Assembly (NCBI GenBank): GCA_050302475.1
Contig: JBNLBF010000005.1
Coordinates: 62,001-126,000, forward strand
Direction: 5' to 3'
DNA: 64,000 nt
Source: NORP23 sp050302475
Lineage (GTDB): Bacteria > Pseudomonadota > Alphaproteobacteria > Rhodobacterales > Rhodobacteraceae
Shown here: piece after piece, positions 17,484 to 26,630 of the stretch
Position numbering within the stretch: position 1 is the stretch's first letter
Layout: the number at the start of each line of letters is the position of its first letter
The notes under the pieces: model-generated
Databases searched by the model: none
The model's input: the letters and a program-made list of their open reading frames with translations, nothing else
Told to the model about the DNA's origin: nothing
Made by a program: the position numbers and the translations under genes

Positions 17484-18278
17484 ATGAACACCATAGTGAA
17501 TGAGATCAAATCGGCAATCGCCCGCTCTCGCTTTCGAAGGGTTGGTGACGATCCGCGGGCAGGCCGGGAAATCCGGCAAAGTCTGCCACCTGTCACGCGA
17601 CGGTTCGGGAACTGCCGGTTCCACCTGAACCCATCTGACAATTTTTCCGAGTTTTCTCTGTGGCTCAACGGCAAACCGCCCGAAGCGGAGGCGACATTAT
17701 TTCTGGCCGATATGTTTCGTGGTAAGCGCATCAGCCTGGTCGATGTTGGCGCGAATGCCGGCCTGTTTTCGATCCCGATCCTGTCGGTTGCCGATCCGCA
17801 AAGCTCCGCTCAGTTGATCGAACCCAATCCCGTCATGCAGAAAAGGCTTGTCGCCAATCTGGCCCTTAACCGGCTGTCCCGGTTCAGCCCGGTGAATGCC
17901 GCGATCAGCGATGAACGCGGCAGTTCCAGTCTGTATTTCCCGTCACGGCTCAATCTGGGGCAGGGCCGGATCGAAAAATCCTATTCGGAACAGTGGGCGC
18001 AGGTTGGCGTCACCGTGCCGGTGATCCCGCTGGAGGATGCCATAGACACAAGCCAACCGATTGACCTGCTGAAAGTGGATGTCGAAGGGTTGGAGGATCG
18101 CGTCATCGTGCCATTCCTACGCAAAGGCTTCCCGCCTCCGAAACGCCTGTATTTCGAAGTCGAACATAAATCCCACTGGAAATACCCCTTGATTGAGGAG
18201 CTTACCGAGCGCGGATATGACCTCCACACGGATTTCGGGAATAACCGGCTATATACCTATCGGCTGGACAGCGCGTAA
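17484..18278 (+). CDS. FkbM-family SAM-dependent methyltransferase
   Basis: This protein has about 264 residues. The SAM-binding motif VDVGANAGLFSIPIL is followed by LIEPNP, and a later LLKVDVEGLED motif is diagnostic of the FkbM methyltransferase family. Members O-methylate sugars or polyketide-type substrates. It diverges from a glycosyltransferase gene, so a shared role in modifying a surface glycan is plausible but not shown. No clear ribosome-binding site precedes the ATG; a GTG four codons on is an alternative. Confidence 0.8.
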   Translation: MNTIVNEIKSAIARSRFRRVGDDPRAGREIRQSLPPVTRRFGNCRFHLNPSDNFSEFSLWLNGKPPEAEATLFLADMFRGKRISLVDVGANAGLFSIPILSVADPQSSAQLIEPNPVMQKRLVANLALNRLSRFSPVNAAISDERGSSSLYFPSRLNLGQGRIEKSYSEQWAQVGVTVPVIPLEDAIDTSQPIDLLKVDVEGLEDRVIVPFLRKGFPPPKRLYFEVEHKSHWKYPLIEELTERGYDLHTDFGNNRLYTYRLDSA

Positions 18279-18366
18279 TATTCTTGCGATCAGGGCGCCT
18301 AGGTTGGGTGAATTTTTCGTTATCCCGACAATATCTGCCGAGTTACGATTTCCTTTCGCGCGGCTG

Positions 18367-18395
18367 TTGACATGACACGCGACTCCGAATAGGTA
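18367..18395 (+). promoter_or_regulatory. Promoter of the str operon (rpsL)
   Basis: A perfect TTGACA is followed after 17 bases by TAGGTA, about 190 bases ahead of rpsL. This is the best promoter match in the 309-base spacer after the methyltransferase gene. The remainder of the spacer would be a long GC-rich 5' leader in which I recognise no known RNA family. Confidence 0.6.
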
Positions 18396-18587
18396 ACGCG
18401 CGCTCGGGACCGGAAATCCGAATCCCGATACAAGCCACAATCTGGCGGTCACGATCCGGGTCATAGACCCCGATCCTCTGGAATTTCGCCGCACCGGTTC
18501 GCAGAACCGAGCGCGGCACTTTTGGCGTTTCACACATGCGGTGTGGACGCATTGGAATTGAAACTGGTTGAACGGGGTCTGAACCGA

Positions 18588-18959
18588 ATGCCAACGATAC
18601 AACAGCTTATCCGCAAGCCGCGGAAGCCGAAAGTGAAGCGCTCCAAGTCGCTTCATATGGAAGGCTGCCCGCAGAAGCGTGGCGTCTGCACACGTGTTTA
18701 CACAACGACGCCGAAAAAGCCGAACTCGGCTATGCGTAAGGTTGCCAAAGTGCGCCTTTCCAATGGCTACGAAGTCATTTCCTACATTCCGGGGGAAACG
18801 CACAACCTGCAGGAGCACTCCGTTGTGCTGATCCGCGGTGGTCGTGTGAAAGACCTTCCGGGTGTTCGTTATCACATCCTCCGCGGTGTTTTGGATACGC
18901 AGGGCGTCAAAGACCGCCGTCAGCGTCGTTCGAAATACGGCGCCAAGCGCCCGAAATAA
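18588..18959 (+). CDS. rpsL: 30S ribosomal protein S12
   Basis: This 123-residue S12 lines the decoding centre. TTTPKKPNSAMRKVAKV and GGRVKDLPGVRYH carry the lysines that govern streptomycin response, both in the usual sensitive form. The start is the ATG giving MPTIQQLIRK, the family's standard N-terminus. rpsG follows after 12 bases, and the order rpsL-rpsG-fusA-tuf is the classic str operon. Confidence 0.98.
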   Translation: MPTIQQLIRKPRKPKVKRSKSLHMEGCPQKRGVCTRVYTTTPKKPNSAMRKVAKVRLSNGYEVISYIPGETHNLQEHSVVLIRGGRVKDLPGVRYHILRGVLDTQGVKDRRQRRSKYGAKRPK

Positions 18960-18971
18960 GGAGAGAGCACA

Positions 18972-19442
18972 ATGTCCCGACGCCATCGTGCCGAGAAACG
19001 CGAAGTTCTGCCAGACGCCAAGTTTGGTGATCGCGTTCTGACGAAATTCATGAACAACCTCATGCTGGACGGCAAAAAGTCCGCAGCGGAACGTATCGTT
19101 TACGGTGCGCTTGACCGCGTTGAGGATAAGCTGAAGCGCGCCCCGATCGAGGTGTTCCATGAAGCCCTCGACAATATCAAACCGTCACTGGAAGTCCGTT
19201 CCCGCCGTGTTGGTGGTGCAACCTACCAAGTGCCGGTAGAGGTTCGCCCCGAGCGCCGCGAAGCGCTGGCGATCCGCTGGCTGATCAACGCGTCGCGTTC
19301 GCGCAACGAAAACACGATGGAAGAGCGCCTCGCCGGTGAACTTCTGGATGCCGTTAACGAACGCGGCTCCGCTGTGAAAAAGCGTGAAGACACTCATAAA
19401 ATGGCCGACGCAAACAAAGCGTTCAGCCATTACCGCTGGTAA
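18972..19442 (+). CDS. rpsG: 30S ribosomal protein S7
   Basis: This 156-residue S7 starts assembly of the 30S head and contacts E-site tRNA. The sequence MSRRHRAEKREVLPDAKFGD and the central VRPERREALAIRWLI are standard. A GGAGAG site precedes it. In enterobacteria S7 represses its operon by binding the rpsL-rpsG spacer; here that spacer is only 12 bases, so the same structure cannot form. Confidence 0.98.
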   Translation: MSRRHRAEKREVLPDAKFGDRVLTKFMNNLMLDGKKSAAERIVYGALDRVEDKLKRAPIEVFHEALDNIKPSLEVRSRRVGGATYQVPVEVRPERREALAIRWLINASRSRNENTMEERLAGELLDAVNERGSAVKKREDTHKMADANKAFSHYRW

Positions 19443-19466
19443 CTTTTTTAGGATTGGACGAGAACA

Positions 19467-21584
19467 ATGGCTCGCGATTATCCCCTCGACCGCTACCGTA
19501 ATTTCGGGATCATGGCGCATATCGATGCTGGTAAAACCACCTGCACCGAGCGCATCCTGTTTTACACTGGCAAGTCGCACAAAATCGGTGAAGTTCATGA
19601 CGGCGCTGCCACCATGGACTGGATGGAGCAGGAGCAGGAGCGTGGCATCACGATTACCTCCGCTGCGACCACAACTTTCTGGGAACGCACCGAAGATGGC
19701 GTAGCCCCCCAGACACCGAAGCATCGCTTTAACATCATCGACACCCCGGGCCACGTTGACTTCACCATCGAAGTTGAACGTTCGCTTGCTGTGCTTGACG
19801 GTGCGGTTGCTGTTCTCGACGCCAACGCTGGTGTTGAACCGCAGACGGAAACCGTTTGGCGTCAGGCTGACCGCTACAAGGTTCCGCGCATTGTGTTTGT
19901 CAACAAGATGGACAAAATCGGTGCGGACTTCGACAATTGTGTTCGCATGATCAAGGACCGCACCGGGGCAATCCCGGCGCCGGTATCTTTCCCGATTGGG
20001 TCCGAAGACAATCTCGAAGGGATTGTTGACCTGATCACCATGGAAGAATGGACGTGGAAAGGTGAAGACCTTGGTGCGACCTGGACCCGTCAGGAAATCC
20101 GTGATGAACTGAAAGACCGCGCTGAAACCATGCGCGCTGAGCTGATCGAACTCGCCGTCGAACAGGACGACGATGTCATGGAAGCGTATCTGGAAGGCAA
20201 CGAGCCTGATCAGGACACGCTGCGCAAGCTGATCCGCAAAGGGACGCTGGCCATGGACTTCGTTCCGGTTCTGGGCGGTTCCGCGTTCAAGAACAAAGGT
20301 GTTCAGCCGCTGCTTAACGCCGTGATCGACTTCCTGCCGAGCCCGCTCGACGTTGTGGATTACATGGGCTTCAAGCCGGGTGATGAAACCGAGACCCGTA
20401 ATATTCCGCGTCGTGCTGACGATGGTATGGCCTTCTCGGGTCTGGCGTTCAAAATCATGAACGACCCGTTTGTTGGTTCCTTGACCTTTACCCGGATCTA
20501 TTCCGGTGTTCTGAACAAGGGCGACAGCATTCTGAACTCCACGAAAGGTAAGAAAGAGCGCATCGGTCGTATGATGATGATGCACTCCAACAACCGCGAG
20601 GAAATCGAAGAAGCATTTGCAGGCGACATCATCGCGCTGGCGGGTCTGAAAGACACGACAACTGGTGACACGCTGTGTGACAACGCTGATCCGGTCGTTC
20701 TGGAAACCATGACCTTCCCGGATCCGGTGATCGAGATTGCCGTGGAGCCGAAGACCAAAGCCGACCAGGAAAAAATGTCCGCAGGTCTGGCCCGTCTGGC
20801 TGCCGAAGACCCGTCCTTCCGCGTCGAAACCGACCTCGAGTCCGGTCAGACGATCATGAAGGGTATGGGCGAACTTCACCTCGACATTCTTGTTGATCGC
20901 CTGAAGCGTGAATTCAAGGTTGAGGCAAATATCGGTGCGCCGCAGGTTGCTTACCGCGAAACGATCTCTCACGAGGCCGAAATCGACTATACCCACAAGA
21001 AACAGTCTGGTGGTTCAGGTCAGTTTGCCCGCGTGAAAATGGTCATCACACCGACCGAGCCGGGCGAAGGCTACTCGTTCGAAAGCCGCATTGTTGGTGG
21101 TTCCGTGCCGAAGGAATATATTCCGGGCGTCGAAAAAGGGATCGATTCCGTTATGGATAGCGGCCCGCTGGCTGGCTTCCCGGTTATCGACTTCAAAGTT
21201 GCGCTGATCGACGGTGCATACCACGATGTTGACTCCAGCGTTCTGGCATTTGAAATCGCTGCCCGTGCAGGGATGCGCGAAGGCATGAAAAAAGCCGGCG
21301 CCAAGCTGCTGGAACCGATCATGAAAGTCGAAGTTGTGACGCCGGAAGAATATACCGGTGGCATCATCGGCGATCTGACATCCCGTCGCGGGATGGTGCA
21401 GGGGCAGGATACCCGCGGTAACGCGATTATCATCAATGCCTTTGTTCCGTTGGCCAACATGTTTGGCTACATCAACACGTTGCGCTCCATGTCTTCGGGG
21501 CGAGCGAACTTCACGATGCAGTTCGACCATTACGAGGCTGTGCCGTCGAATATCTCTGAAGAAATCCAGGCTAAATTCGCCTGA
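19467..21584 (+). CDS. fusA: Elongation factor G
   Basis: This 705-residue translational GTPase drives mRNA-tRNA translocation. GTPase motifs are visible: AHIDAGKT (residues 17-24), DTPGHVDF and NKMD. Domains II to V follow with the usual PQVAYRETI and GYINTLRSMSSGRANFTMQF segments. It sits between rpsG and tuf with short spacers of 24 and 51 bases and is presumably transcribed from the rpsL promoter. Confidence 0.98.
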   Translation: MARDYPLDRYRNFGIMAHIDAGKTTCTERILFYTGKSHKIGEVHDGAATMDWMEQEQERGITITSAATTTFWERTEDGVAPQTPKHRFNIIDTPGHVDFTIEVERSLAVLDGAVAVLDANAGVEPQTETVWRQADRYKVPRIVFVNKMDKIGADFDNCVRMIKDRTGAIPAPVSFPIGSEDNLEGIVDLITMEEWTWKGEDLGATWTRQEIRDELKDRAETMRAELIELAVEQDDDVMEAYLEGNEPDQDTLRKLIRKGTLAMDFVPVLGGSAFKNKGVQPLLNAVIDFLPSPLDVVDYMGFKPGDETETRNIPRRADDGMAFSGLAFKIMNDPFVGSLTFTRIYSGVLNKGDSILNSTKGKKERIGRMMMMHSNNREEIEEAFAGDIIALAGLKDTTTGDTLCDNADPVVLETMTFPDPVIEIAVEPKTKADQEKMSAGLARLAAEDPSFRVETDLESGQTIMKGMGELHLDILVDRLKREFKVEANIGAPQVAYRETISHEAEIDYTHKKQSGGSGQFARVKMVITPTEPGEGYSFESRIVGGSVPKEYIPGVEKGIDSVMDSGPLAGFPVIDFKVALIDGAYHDVDSSVLAFEIAARAGMREGMKKAGAKLLEPIMKVEVVTPEEYTGGIIGDLTSRRGMVQGQDTRGNAIIINAFVPLANMFGYINTLRSMSSGRANFTMQFDHYEAVPSNISEEIQAKFA

Positions 21585-21635
21585 TCTGACTAACCACAGG
21601 TCAGGTTCCTGACCAAAATCGAATGGAGACCTATT

Positions 21636-22811
21636 ATGGGTAAGGAAAAATTTGAGCGTTCTAAACCGCACGTGAACGTTGGCACTATCGGCCACGTTGA
21701 CCACGGTAAAACAACTCTGACCGCGGCGATCACCAAACAGTTCGGTGAGTTCCAGGATTACGACCAGATCGACGCTGCGCCGGAAGAAAAAGCCCGCGGC
21801 ATCACCATCTCGACGGCTCACGTTGAGTATGAAACTGAATCGCGCCACTACGCGCACGTCGACTGCCCGGGTCACGCTGACTACGTCAAGAACATGATCA
21901 CCGGTGCTGCACAGATGGACGGCGCGATCCTGGTTGTTAACGCTGCTGACGGCCCGATGCCGCAGACACGCGAGCACATCCTGCTGGGCCGCCAGGTTGG
22001 CATCCCCTACATGGTTGTTTTCCTGAACAAAGTTGACCAGGTTGACGACGAAGAACTGCTGGAACTGGTGGAAATGGAAGTCCGCGAGCTTCTGACCGAA
22101 TATGAATATCCGGGCGACGATATTCCGATCATCGCGGGTTCGGCTCTGGCCGCTCTTGAAGGTCGTGATCCGGAAATCGGCGAGCAGAAAATTGCTGAGC
22201 TGATGAAAGCTGTTGACGATTACATCCCGACGCCTGAGCGTCCGGTTGACCAGCCGTTCCTGCTGCCTATCGAGGACGTATTCTCGATCTCCGGTCGTGG
22301 TACCGTTGTAACCGGCCGTGTTGAGCGTGGTGTTGTTAACGTTGGTGACGAACTGGAAATCGTCGGCATCAAAGACACTCAGAAAACCACCTGTACCGGT
22401 GTTGAAATGTTCCGCAAACTGCTTGATCGTGGTGAAGCTGGCGACAACGTTGGTGTTCTGCTGCGTGGTATCGACCGTGATGCGGTTGAGCGTGGTCAGG
22501 TTCTGGTTAAGCCGGGTTCGGTTACACCGCACACCAAATTCGAGTGCCAGGTTTACATCCTGACCAAAGAAGAAGGTGGCCGTCATACGCCGTTCTTCAA
22601 AAACTACCGTCCGCAGTTCTACTTCCGTACGACCGACGTGACCGGTACGGTTGAGCTGCCGGAAGGCACCGAAATGGTGATGCCGGGCGACAACCTGAAG
22701 TTCAACGTTGAGCTGATCGCACCGATCGCAATGGAAGAAAACCTGCGCTTCGCTATCCGCGAAGGTGGCCGTACCGTCGGTTCGGGTGTTGTTTCCAAAA
22801 TCATCGAGTAA
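21636..22811 (+). CDS. tuf: Elongation factor Tu
   Basis: This 391-residue GTPase delivers aminoacyl-tRNA to the ribosome. Motifs GHVDHGKT (residues 19-26), DCPGHADY and NKVD are present. The effector region RGITIS, domain II and the C-terminal domain ending in VGSGVVSKIIE are complete. Many proteobacteria carry a second copy elsewhere, which this window cannot show. A 10-pair hairpin with T residues follows. Confidence 0.98.
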   Translation: MGKEKFERSKPHVNVGTIGHVDHGKTTLTAAITKQFGEFQDYDQIDAAPEEKARGITISTAHVEYETESRHYAHVDCPGHADYVKNMITGAAQMDGAILVVNAADGPMPQTREHILLGRQVGIPYMVVFLNKVDQVDDEELLELVEMEVRELLTEYEYPGDDIPIIAGSALAALEGRDPEIGEQKIAELMKAVDDYIPTPERPVDQPFLLPIEDVFSISGRGTVVTGRVERGVVNVGDELEIVGIKDTQKTTCTGVEMFRKLLDRGEAGDNVGVLLRGIDRDAVERGQVLVKPGSVTPHTKFECQVYILTKEEGGRHTPFFKNYRPQFYFRTTDVTGTVELPEGTEMVMPGDNLKFNVELIAPIAMEENLRFAIREGGRTVGSGVVSKIIE

Positions 22812-22830
22812 TCGGTGACGCACTAACCCC

Positions 22831-22866
22831 TGTGACCGGGCGAAAATCCCGGTCACAATCATTTTT
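22831..22866 (+). terminator. Terminator after tuf
   Basis: TGTGACCGGG pairs with CCCGGTCACA around a 7-base loop, followed by ATCATTTTT. Only 26 bases separate it from rpsJ, so either a share of transcripts reads through into the S10 genes or an unseen promoter overlaps it. Confidence 0.75.
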
Positions 22867-22892
22867 AACCTGCAGCCACAGAGGCACCTAAA

Positions 22893-23201
22893 ATGCAGAG
22901 TCAAAATATACGCATTCGGCTAAAGGCCTTCGATTACCGCGTACTGGATGCCAGCACGCAGGAGATCGTTTCGACGGCCAAACGGACCGGCGCCAGCGTT
23001 CGCGGCCCGATCCCGCTGCCGAACAAAATTGAGAAGTTCACGGTTCTTCGTGGCCCGCATATCGACAAAAAGTCGCGCGAGCAGTTCGAGATCCGGACGC
23101 ATAAGCGTCTGTTGGACATCGTGGACCCGACACCGCAAACGGTGGACGCGCTGATGAAGCTCGACCTCGCTGCCGGTGTTGACGTCGAAATCAAACTCTA
23201 A
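22893..23201 (+). CDS. rpsJ: 30S ribosomal protein S10 / NusE
   Basis: This 102-residue S10 belongs to the 30S head and also acts as NusE, the partner of NusB and NusG in antitermination. IRIRLKAFDYRVLDASTQEI and PIPLPNKIEKFTVLRGPHI are typical. It begins the S10 block, which here includes only rpsJ, rplC, rplD and rplW before an accessory interruption. Confidence 0.98.
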   Translation: MQSQNIRIRLKAFDYRVLDASTQEIVSTAKRTGASVRGPIPLPNKIEKFTVLRGPHIDKKSREQFEIRTHKRLLDIVDPTPQTVDALMKLDLAAGVDVEIKL

Positions 23202-23213
23202 GGGGGCAAAGAA

Positions 23214-24071
23214 ATGCGTTCTGGAGTTATCGCGAAAAAACTGGGGATGACCCGGTTATTCATGGATGATGGCCGGCAAGTGCCCGTCACCGTCCTGCAA
23301 ATGGAAAATGTTCAGGTTGTTGCACAGCGCACTGCCGAGCGTGACGGATATTCCGCCGTTCAGTTGGGTGCCGGTGCGGCCAAAGCCAAACGGACCAGCC
23401 AGTCCATGCGTGGTCACTTCGCAGCTGCGAAAGTTGAACCGAAGCGCAAGATTGCAGAATTCCGTGTTGCACCGGAGAATATGATCGCCGTGGGTGAGGA
23501 AATAACCGCTGATCATTACTTCGCCGGGCAATATGTCGACATTTCCGGGACATCTATCGGTAAAGGTTTTGCCGGTGCGATGAAACGGCACAATTTCGGT
23601 GGTTTGCGCGCGTCGCACGGTGTGTCGATCTCGCACCGTTCGCACGGCTCCACCGGTCAGTGTCAGGACCCTGGTCGTGTCTTCAAAGGCAAGAAAATGG
23701 CCGGTCACATGGGTGCAGCCCGCGTTACCACGCAGAACCTCGAAGTTGTCAAAACCGACGCTGATCGTGGTCTGATCATGGTGAAAGGTGCCGTTCCCGG
23801 TTCCAAAGGTGGTTGGGTAACCATCAAGGATGCCGTGAAAAAAGCGACCCCTGAAAACGTGATCCTGCCCGCAGCATTGCGGTCCGCCGCCGAAGAGGCT
23901 GCGAAAGCTGCCGAAGCTGCTGCCGAAGCCGCCGAAGCCGAAGCCAAAGCCGCTGAAGAAGCTGCTGCAGCTGAAGCCGCCGCTGCCGAGGAAGCCGCAC
24001 TGAAAGAAGCCGAAGCATCGATCGAAGCCGATCAGGCTGATGATGCAGCCCCAGAAGGAGACGAGAAATGA
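23214..24071 (+). CDS. rplC: 50S ribosomal protein L3 with Ala/Glu-rich tail
   Basis: The L3 domain fills the first 220 residues or so, with MKRHNFGGLRASHGVSISHR and the loop reaching the peptidyl transferase centre (GSTGQCQDPGRVFKGKKMAG). A tail of about 65 residues follows, made almost entirely of Ala, Glu and Lys and ending in acidic residues. Typical L3 has about 210 residues, so the tail is an extension. Its stop overlaps the rplD start by 4 bases (ATGA). Confidence 0.97.
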   Translation: MRSGVIAKKLGMTRLFMDDGRQVPVTVLQMENVQVVAQRTAERDGYSAVQLGAGAAKAKRTSQSMRGHFAAAKVEPKRKIAEFRVAPENMIAVGEEITADHYFAGQYVDISGTSIGKGFAGAMKRHNFGGLRASHGVSISHRSHGSTGQCQDPGRVFKGKKMAGHMGAARVTTQNLEVVKTDADRGLIMVKGAVPGSKGGWVTIKDAVKKATPENVILPAALRSAAEEAAKAAEAAAEAAEAEAKAAEEAAAAEAAAAEEAALKEAEASIEADQADDAAPEGDEK

Positions 24072-24688
24072 AAGCTGATGTAATCAAGCTCGACTCCAAA
24101 AAGGCCGGCTCGATCGACCTGTCGGATGACGTGTTTGGCCTGGAGCCACGCGCAGACATCCTGCAGCGTGTTGTGCGCTGGCAGCTTGCCAAGCGTCAGG
24201 CGGGGACTCACAAAGTGAAAACCCGTTCGGAGACCAGCTATTCGACCAAGAAGATCTATCGCCAGAAGGGCACCGGCGGCGCACGCCACGGGTCCCGGAA
24301 TGCACCGATCTTCCGCAAGGGTGGCGTTTACAAAGGTCCGACCCCGCGCAGCCATGCGCATGATCTGACCAAAAAGTTCCGCGCTCTGGGTCTGAAGCAT
24401 GCTCTGTCGGCAAAGCAGGCCTCCGGTGATCTGATCATCGTAGACGCTGCTGATCTGAAGGACGGCAAAACCAAGGCACTCGCCGCTGCGATCAAATCGC
24501 TTGGCATCAAGAAAGCCTTGTTTATCGATGGCGCTGAAGTGAACGAGAATTTCGCTCTCGCTGCCCGCAACATTGACGGTATCGACATCCTGCCGAGCAT
24601 GGGGGCCAATGTCTATGACATCCTGCGCCGCGACAAGCTCGTCCTGACCAAAGCTGCCGTCGAAGCCCTGGAGGCGCGTCTGTCATGA
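24068..24688 (+). CDS. rplD: 50S ribosomal protein L4
   Basis: This 206-residue L4 lines the exit tunnel through the extended loop containing KIYRQKGTGGARHGSRNAPIF. In enterobacteria it also represses the S10 operon. It overlaps rplC and rplW by 4 bases at each end (ATGA), so the three are probably translationally coupled. Confidence 0.98.
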   Translation: MKADVIKLDSKKAGSIDLSDDVFGLEPRADILQRVVRWQLAKRQAGTHKVKTRSETSYSTKKIYRQKGTGGARHGSRNAPIFRKGGVYKGPTPRSHAHDLTKKFRALGLKHALSAKQASGDLIIVDAADLKDGKTKALAAAIKSLGIKKALFIDGAEVNENFALAARNIDGIDILPSMGANVYDILRRDKLVLTKAAVEALEARLS

Positions 24689-24981
24689 GCACCAAAGCTG
24701 AACAATATGACGTGATCCGCAAGCCGATCATCACCGAGAAAGCCACTATGGCGTCGGAATCCAACGCTGTTGTTTTCGAGGTCGCCATGGAGGCCAACAA
24801 GCCGCAGATCAAAGAGGCCGTCGAAAGCCTGTTTGGTGTGAAGGTGAAAGCCGTCAACACGACGATCACCAAAGGTAAGGTTAAACGCTTCCGCGGTCAG
24901 CTTGGCAAACGCGCCGATGTGAAAAAGGCTTATGTGACGCTCGAAGAGGGTAACACCATCGACGTGACCACCGGTCTCTGA
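24685..24981 (+). CDS. rplW: 50S ribosomal protein L23
   Basis: This 98-residue L23 sits at the tunnel exit and docks trigger factor and SRP. Conserved segments are YDVIRKPIITEKATMASE and KVKRFRGQLGKRADVKKAYVTL. In most bacteria rplB follows at once; here a terminator and about 4.6 kb of unrelated genes intervene. Confidence 0.98.
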   Translation: MSTKAEQYDVIRKPIITEKATMASESNAVVFEVAMEANKPQIKEAVESLFGVKVKAVNTTITKGKVKRFRGQLGKRADVKKAYVTLEEGNTIDVTTGL

Positions 24982-25018
24982 TCACGGTGCGTGCAAGACA
25001 CGCGTCTATAGAAATTGG

Positions 25019-25047
25019 AAACCCCGGCCAGATGTGCCGGGGTTTTT
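25019..25047 (+). terminator. Terminator after rplW
   Basis: AAACCCCGGC pairs perfectly with GCCGGGGTTT around a 7-base loop and runs into five T residues. It closes the rpsL-rplW block. Confidence 0.85.
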
Positions 25048-25104
25048 GCTTATAGCGTTCTCAGCAAGTGGCCAGGGGCGCTGCGCACATCTCTTAACGC
25101 TCTA

Positions 25105-25593
25105 TCAAGTCGATTTCGAGAGAATCTCGTCGACCACATGGGACAAATTTGCGGTTGCATCAATTCTGATCGCGTCTTGGGGAATATCTTCTTCTGTTGC
25201 ATGCAAATGTAATATCTTCGCCTGCTCTTCCGGCTTTCCGCCAAATTCGTCATCAGCGCGTGTTTCCAATCGTTGCTTCAGACTTTTCGCATCAACTGTC
25301 AGCACAAACACCTTGTCGAACAGTTCGATAAATCGGTTAAAATTCCGCGACCCACCGCAGAAATATGTCATAGGTTCAGAGTGATCACTCGCCAGCGCAC
25401 GAACCTTGGCTTCGTTCCAGACGTGATGTTCATGGGCGGCACCCTCCAGCGGTTCCCCGGTTTCCGGATCCCCCTGATAGGCAAGCGCACGATCTCCATG
25501 GATTGCGTGATAGCCCCGACGCAGCAGTTCGTCACAGACCGAGGTTTTTCCCGTCCCGGACACCCCTTCAATCAAGAAGTTCCTGATCCCCAT
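25105..25593 (-). CDS. P-loop nucleotide kinase-like protein
   Basis: This 162-residue protein has a Walker A motif at the N-terminus (IEGVSGTGKTSVCDELLRRG, residues 10-17 core). It then carries a HGDRALAY segment and a FVLTVDAKSLKQRLETR stretch resembling the lid of small adenylate or shikimate kinase-like enzymes. It probably phosphorylates a small molecule, but no substrate can be assigned. It lies 4 bases after the AraC-type gene and may share its transcript. Confidence 0.7.
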   Translation of the reverse strand: MGIRNFLIEGVSGTGKTSVCDELLRRGYHAIHGDRALAYQGDPETGEPLEGAAHEHHVWNEAKVRALASDHSEPMTYFCGGSRNFNRFIELFDKVFVLTVDAKSLKQRLETRADDEFGGKPEEQAKILHLHATEEDIPQDAIRIDATANLSHVVDEILSKST

Positions 25594-25597
25594 TTCC

Positions 25598-26473
25598 TTA
25601 TGCCGTCAGCATGAGGTCTTTGGCGTCCCGGCTGGGCGGCAGCCCGAATTTCCGGCTGTAATCGCGGCTGAAATGCGTCGGGCTCTCATAGCCAACGGCG
25701 AATGCGGCTTCCGATACGGCTGATCCCTGACTGAGTATGTTCCGCGCTTCAATCAGACGCAGGTCTTTCTGATAGGTTAGCGGCGTCGTCCCTGTCACTG
25801 ATTTAAAATGCTCGTGAAAAGACGACGCGCTCATCCCGGCGGTTCGTGCCAGATCGGCGACACTCAGGGTCGAACGGAACTCTGCCCGCATCTGTTGGAT
25901 GGCCTTCGCAATACGGCTGGCGTGGCTGTCAGCCACCAGCAGATTCCGCAGCATCCGTCCCATTGGCGATAGCAGCAGCCGGTAATGGATTTCCCGCAGG
26001 ATCGAAGGACCGAGCACCTTTGCGTCCAGCGGATTGTCCTGCAATTCAAGGTAGCGCACCAGCGGGGCCATCCAGGCTTCGTCAATCCTGCCGACGGACA
26101 GGGAACGGGTGTCGGCATCGGCAAGAGGGACATCCGCAACCTGATCATAGAGGCCGCGCATCACCCCAAGGTTCAGCGACAGGATCACCGCAAGGTAAGG
26201 TTCGGTCCGGCTCGCCTGCAAAATCTGCGACACCACAGGCAGATCATGGCTGACCAGCAGTACATCTCCAGGTGTCAGGGTCACCGTCTGATCCCCGATC
26301 GAGGTTACCTTGCTCCCTTGCAAGATAAGGCACATGACGGGCTCATATACGGACCCTTCAAGACGACTTGGCGCATCACGGCGGAGGATTGAGAGGCCCG
26401 GCAGCCCTGACGTCTCCGACCGTATCTGCGCGTGAAAGCGTTCTGAAAGCGTTATTAAATATGGAAAATCCAT
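25598..26473 (-). CDS. AraC-family transcriptional regulator
   Basis: This 291-residue protein has an N-terminal cupin-like sensing domain (VYEPVMCLILQGSKVTSIGD onward). A C-terminal double helix-turn-helix follows (SVADLARTAGMSASSFHEHF and the second helix pair ending YESPTHFSRDYSRKFGLPP). Related regulators activate a divergent oxidoreductase gene in response to aldehydes or aromatic compounds. A short-chain dehydrogenase gene lies divergently 157 bases away, so it is the likely target. Confidence 0.88.
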   Translation of the reverse strand: MDFPYLITLSERFHAQIRSETSGLPGLSILRRDAPSRLEGSVYEPVMCLILQGSKVTSIGDQTVTLTPGDVLLVSHDLPVVSQILQASRTEPYLAVILSLNLGVMRGLYDQVADVPLADADTRSLSVGRIDEAWMAPLVRYLELQDNPLDAKVLGPSILREIHYRLLLSPMGRMLRNLLVADSHASRIAKAIQQMRAEFRSTLSVADLARTAGMSASSFHEHFKSVTGTTPLTYQKDLRLIEARNILSQGSAVSEAAFAVGYESPTHFSRDYSRKFGLPPSRDAKDLMLTA

Positions 26474-26630
26474 CGAAATCTCCTCGTCATACTTGGTAAC
26501 AGATCAAACGCGCGGTTTCATCCAAATTTCCTCTCTTTCGGAGGATCAGGCAGACATGGCGGAGGATGTGGCAGGCAACGAGCCCCAATGACCGCTATTT
26601 GCTCCTTACACAGCAACAAAAGGGGCGCTT

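Noticed and set aside
21015..22904. Minus-strand frame of 629 codons across fusA and tuf
   Set aside because: It crosses two certain genes on the opposite strand and shows no domain.
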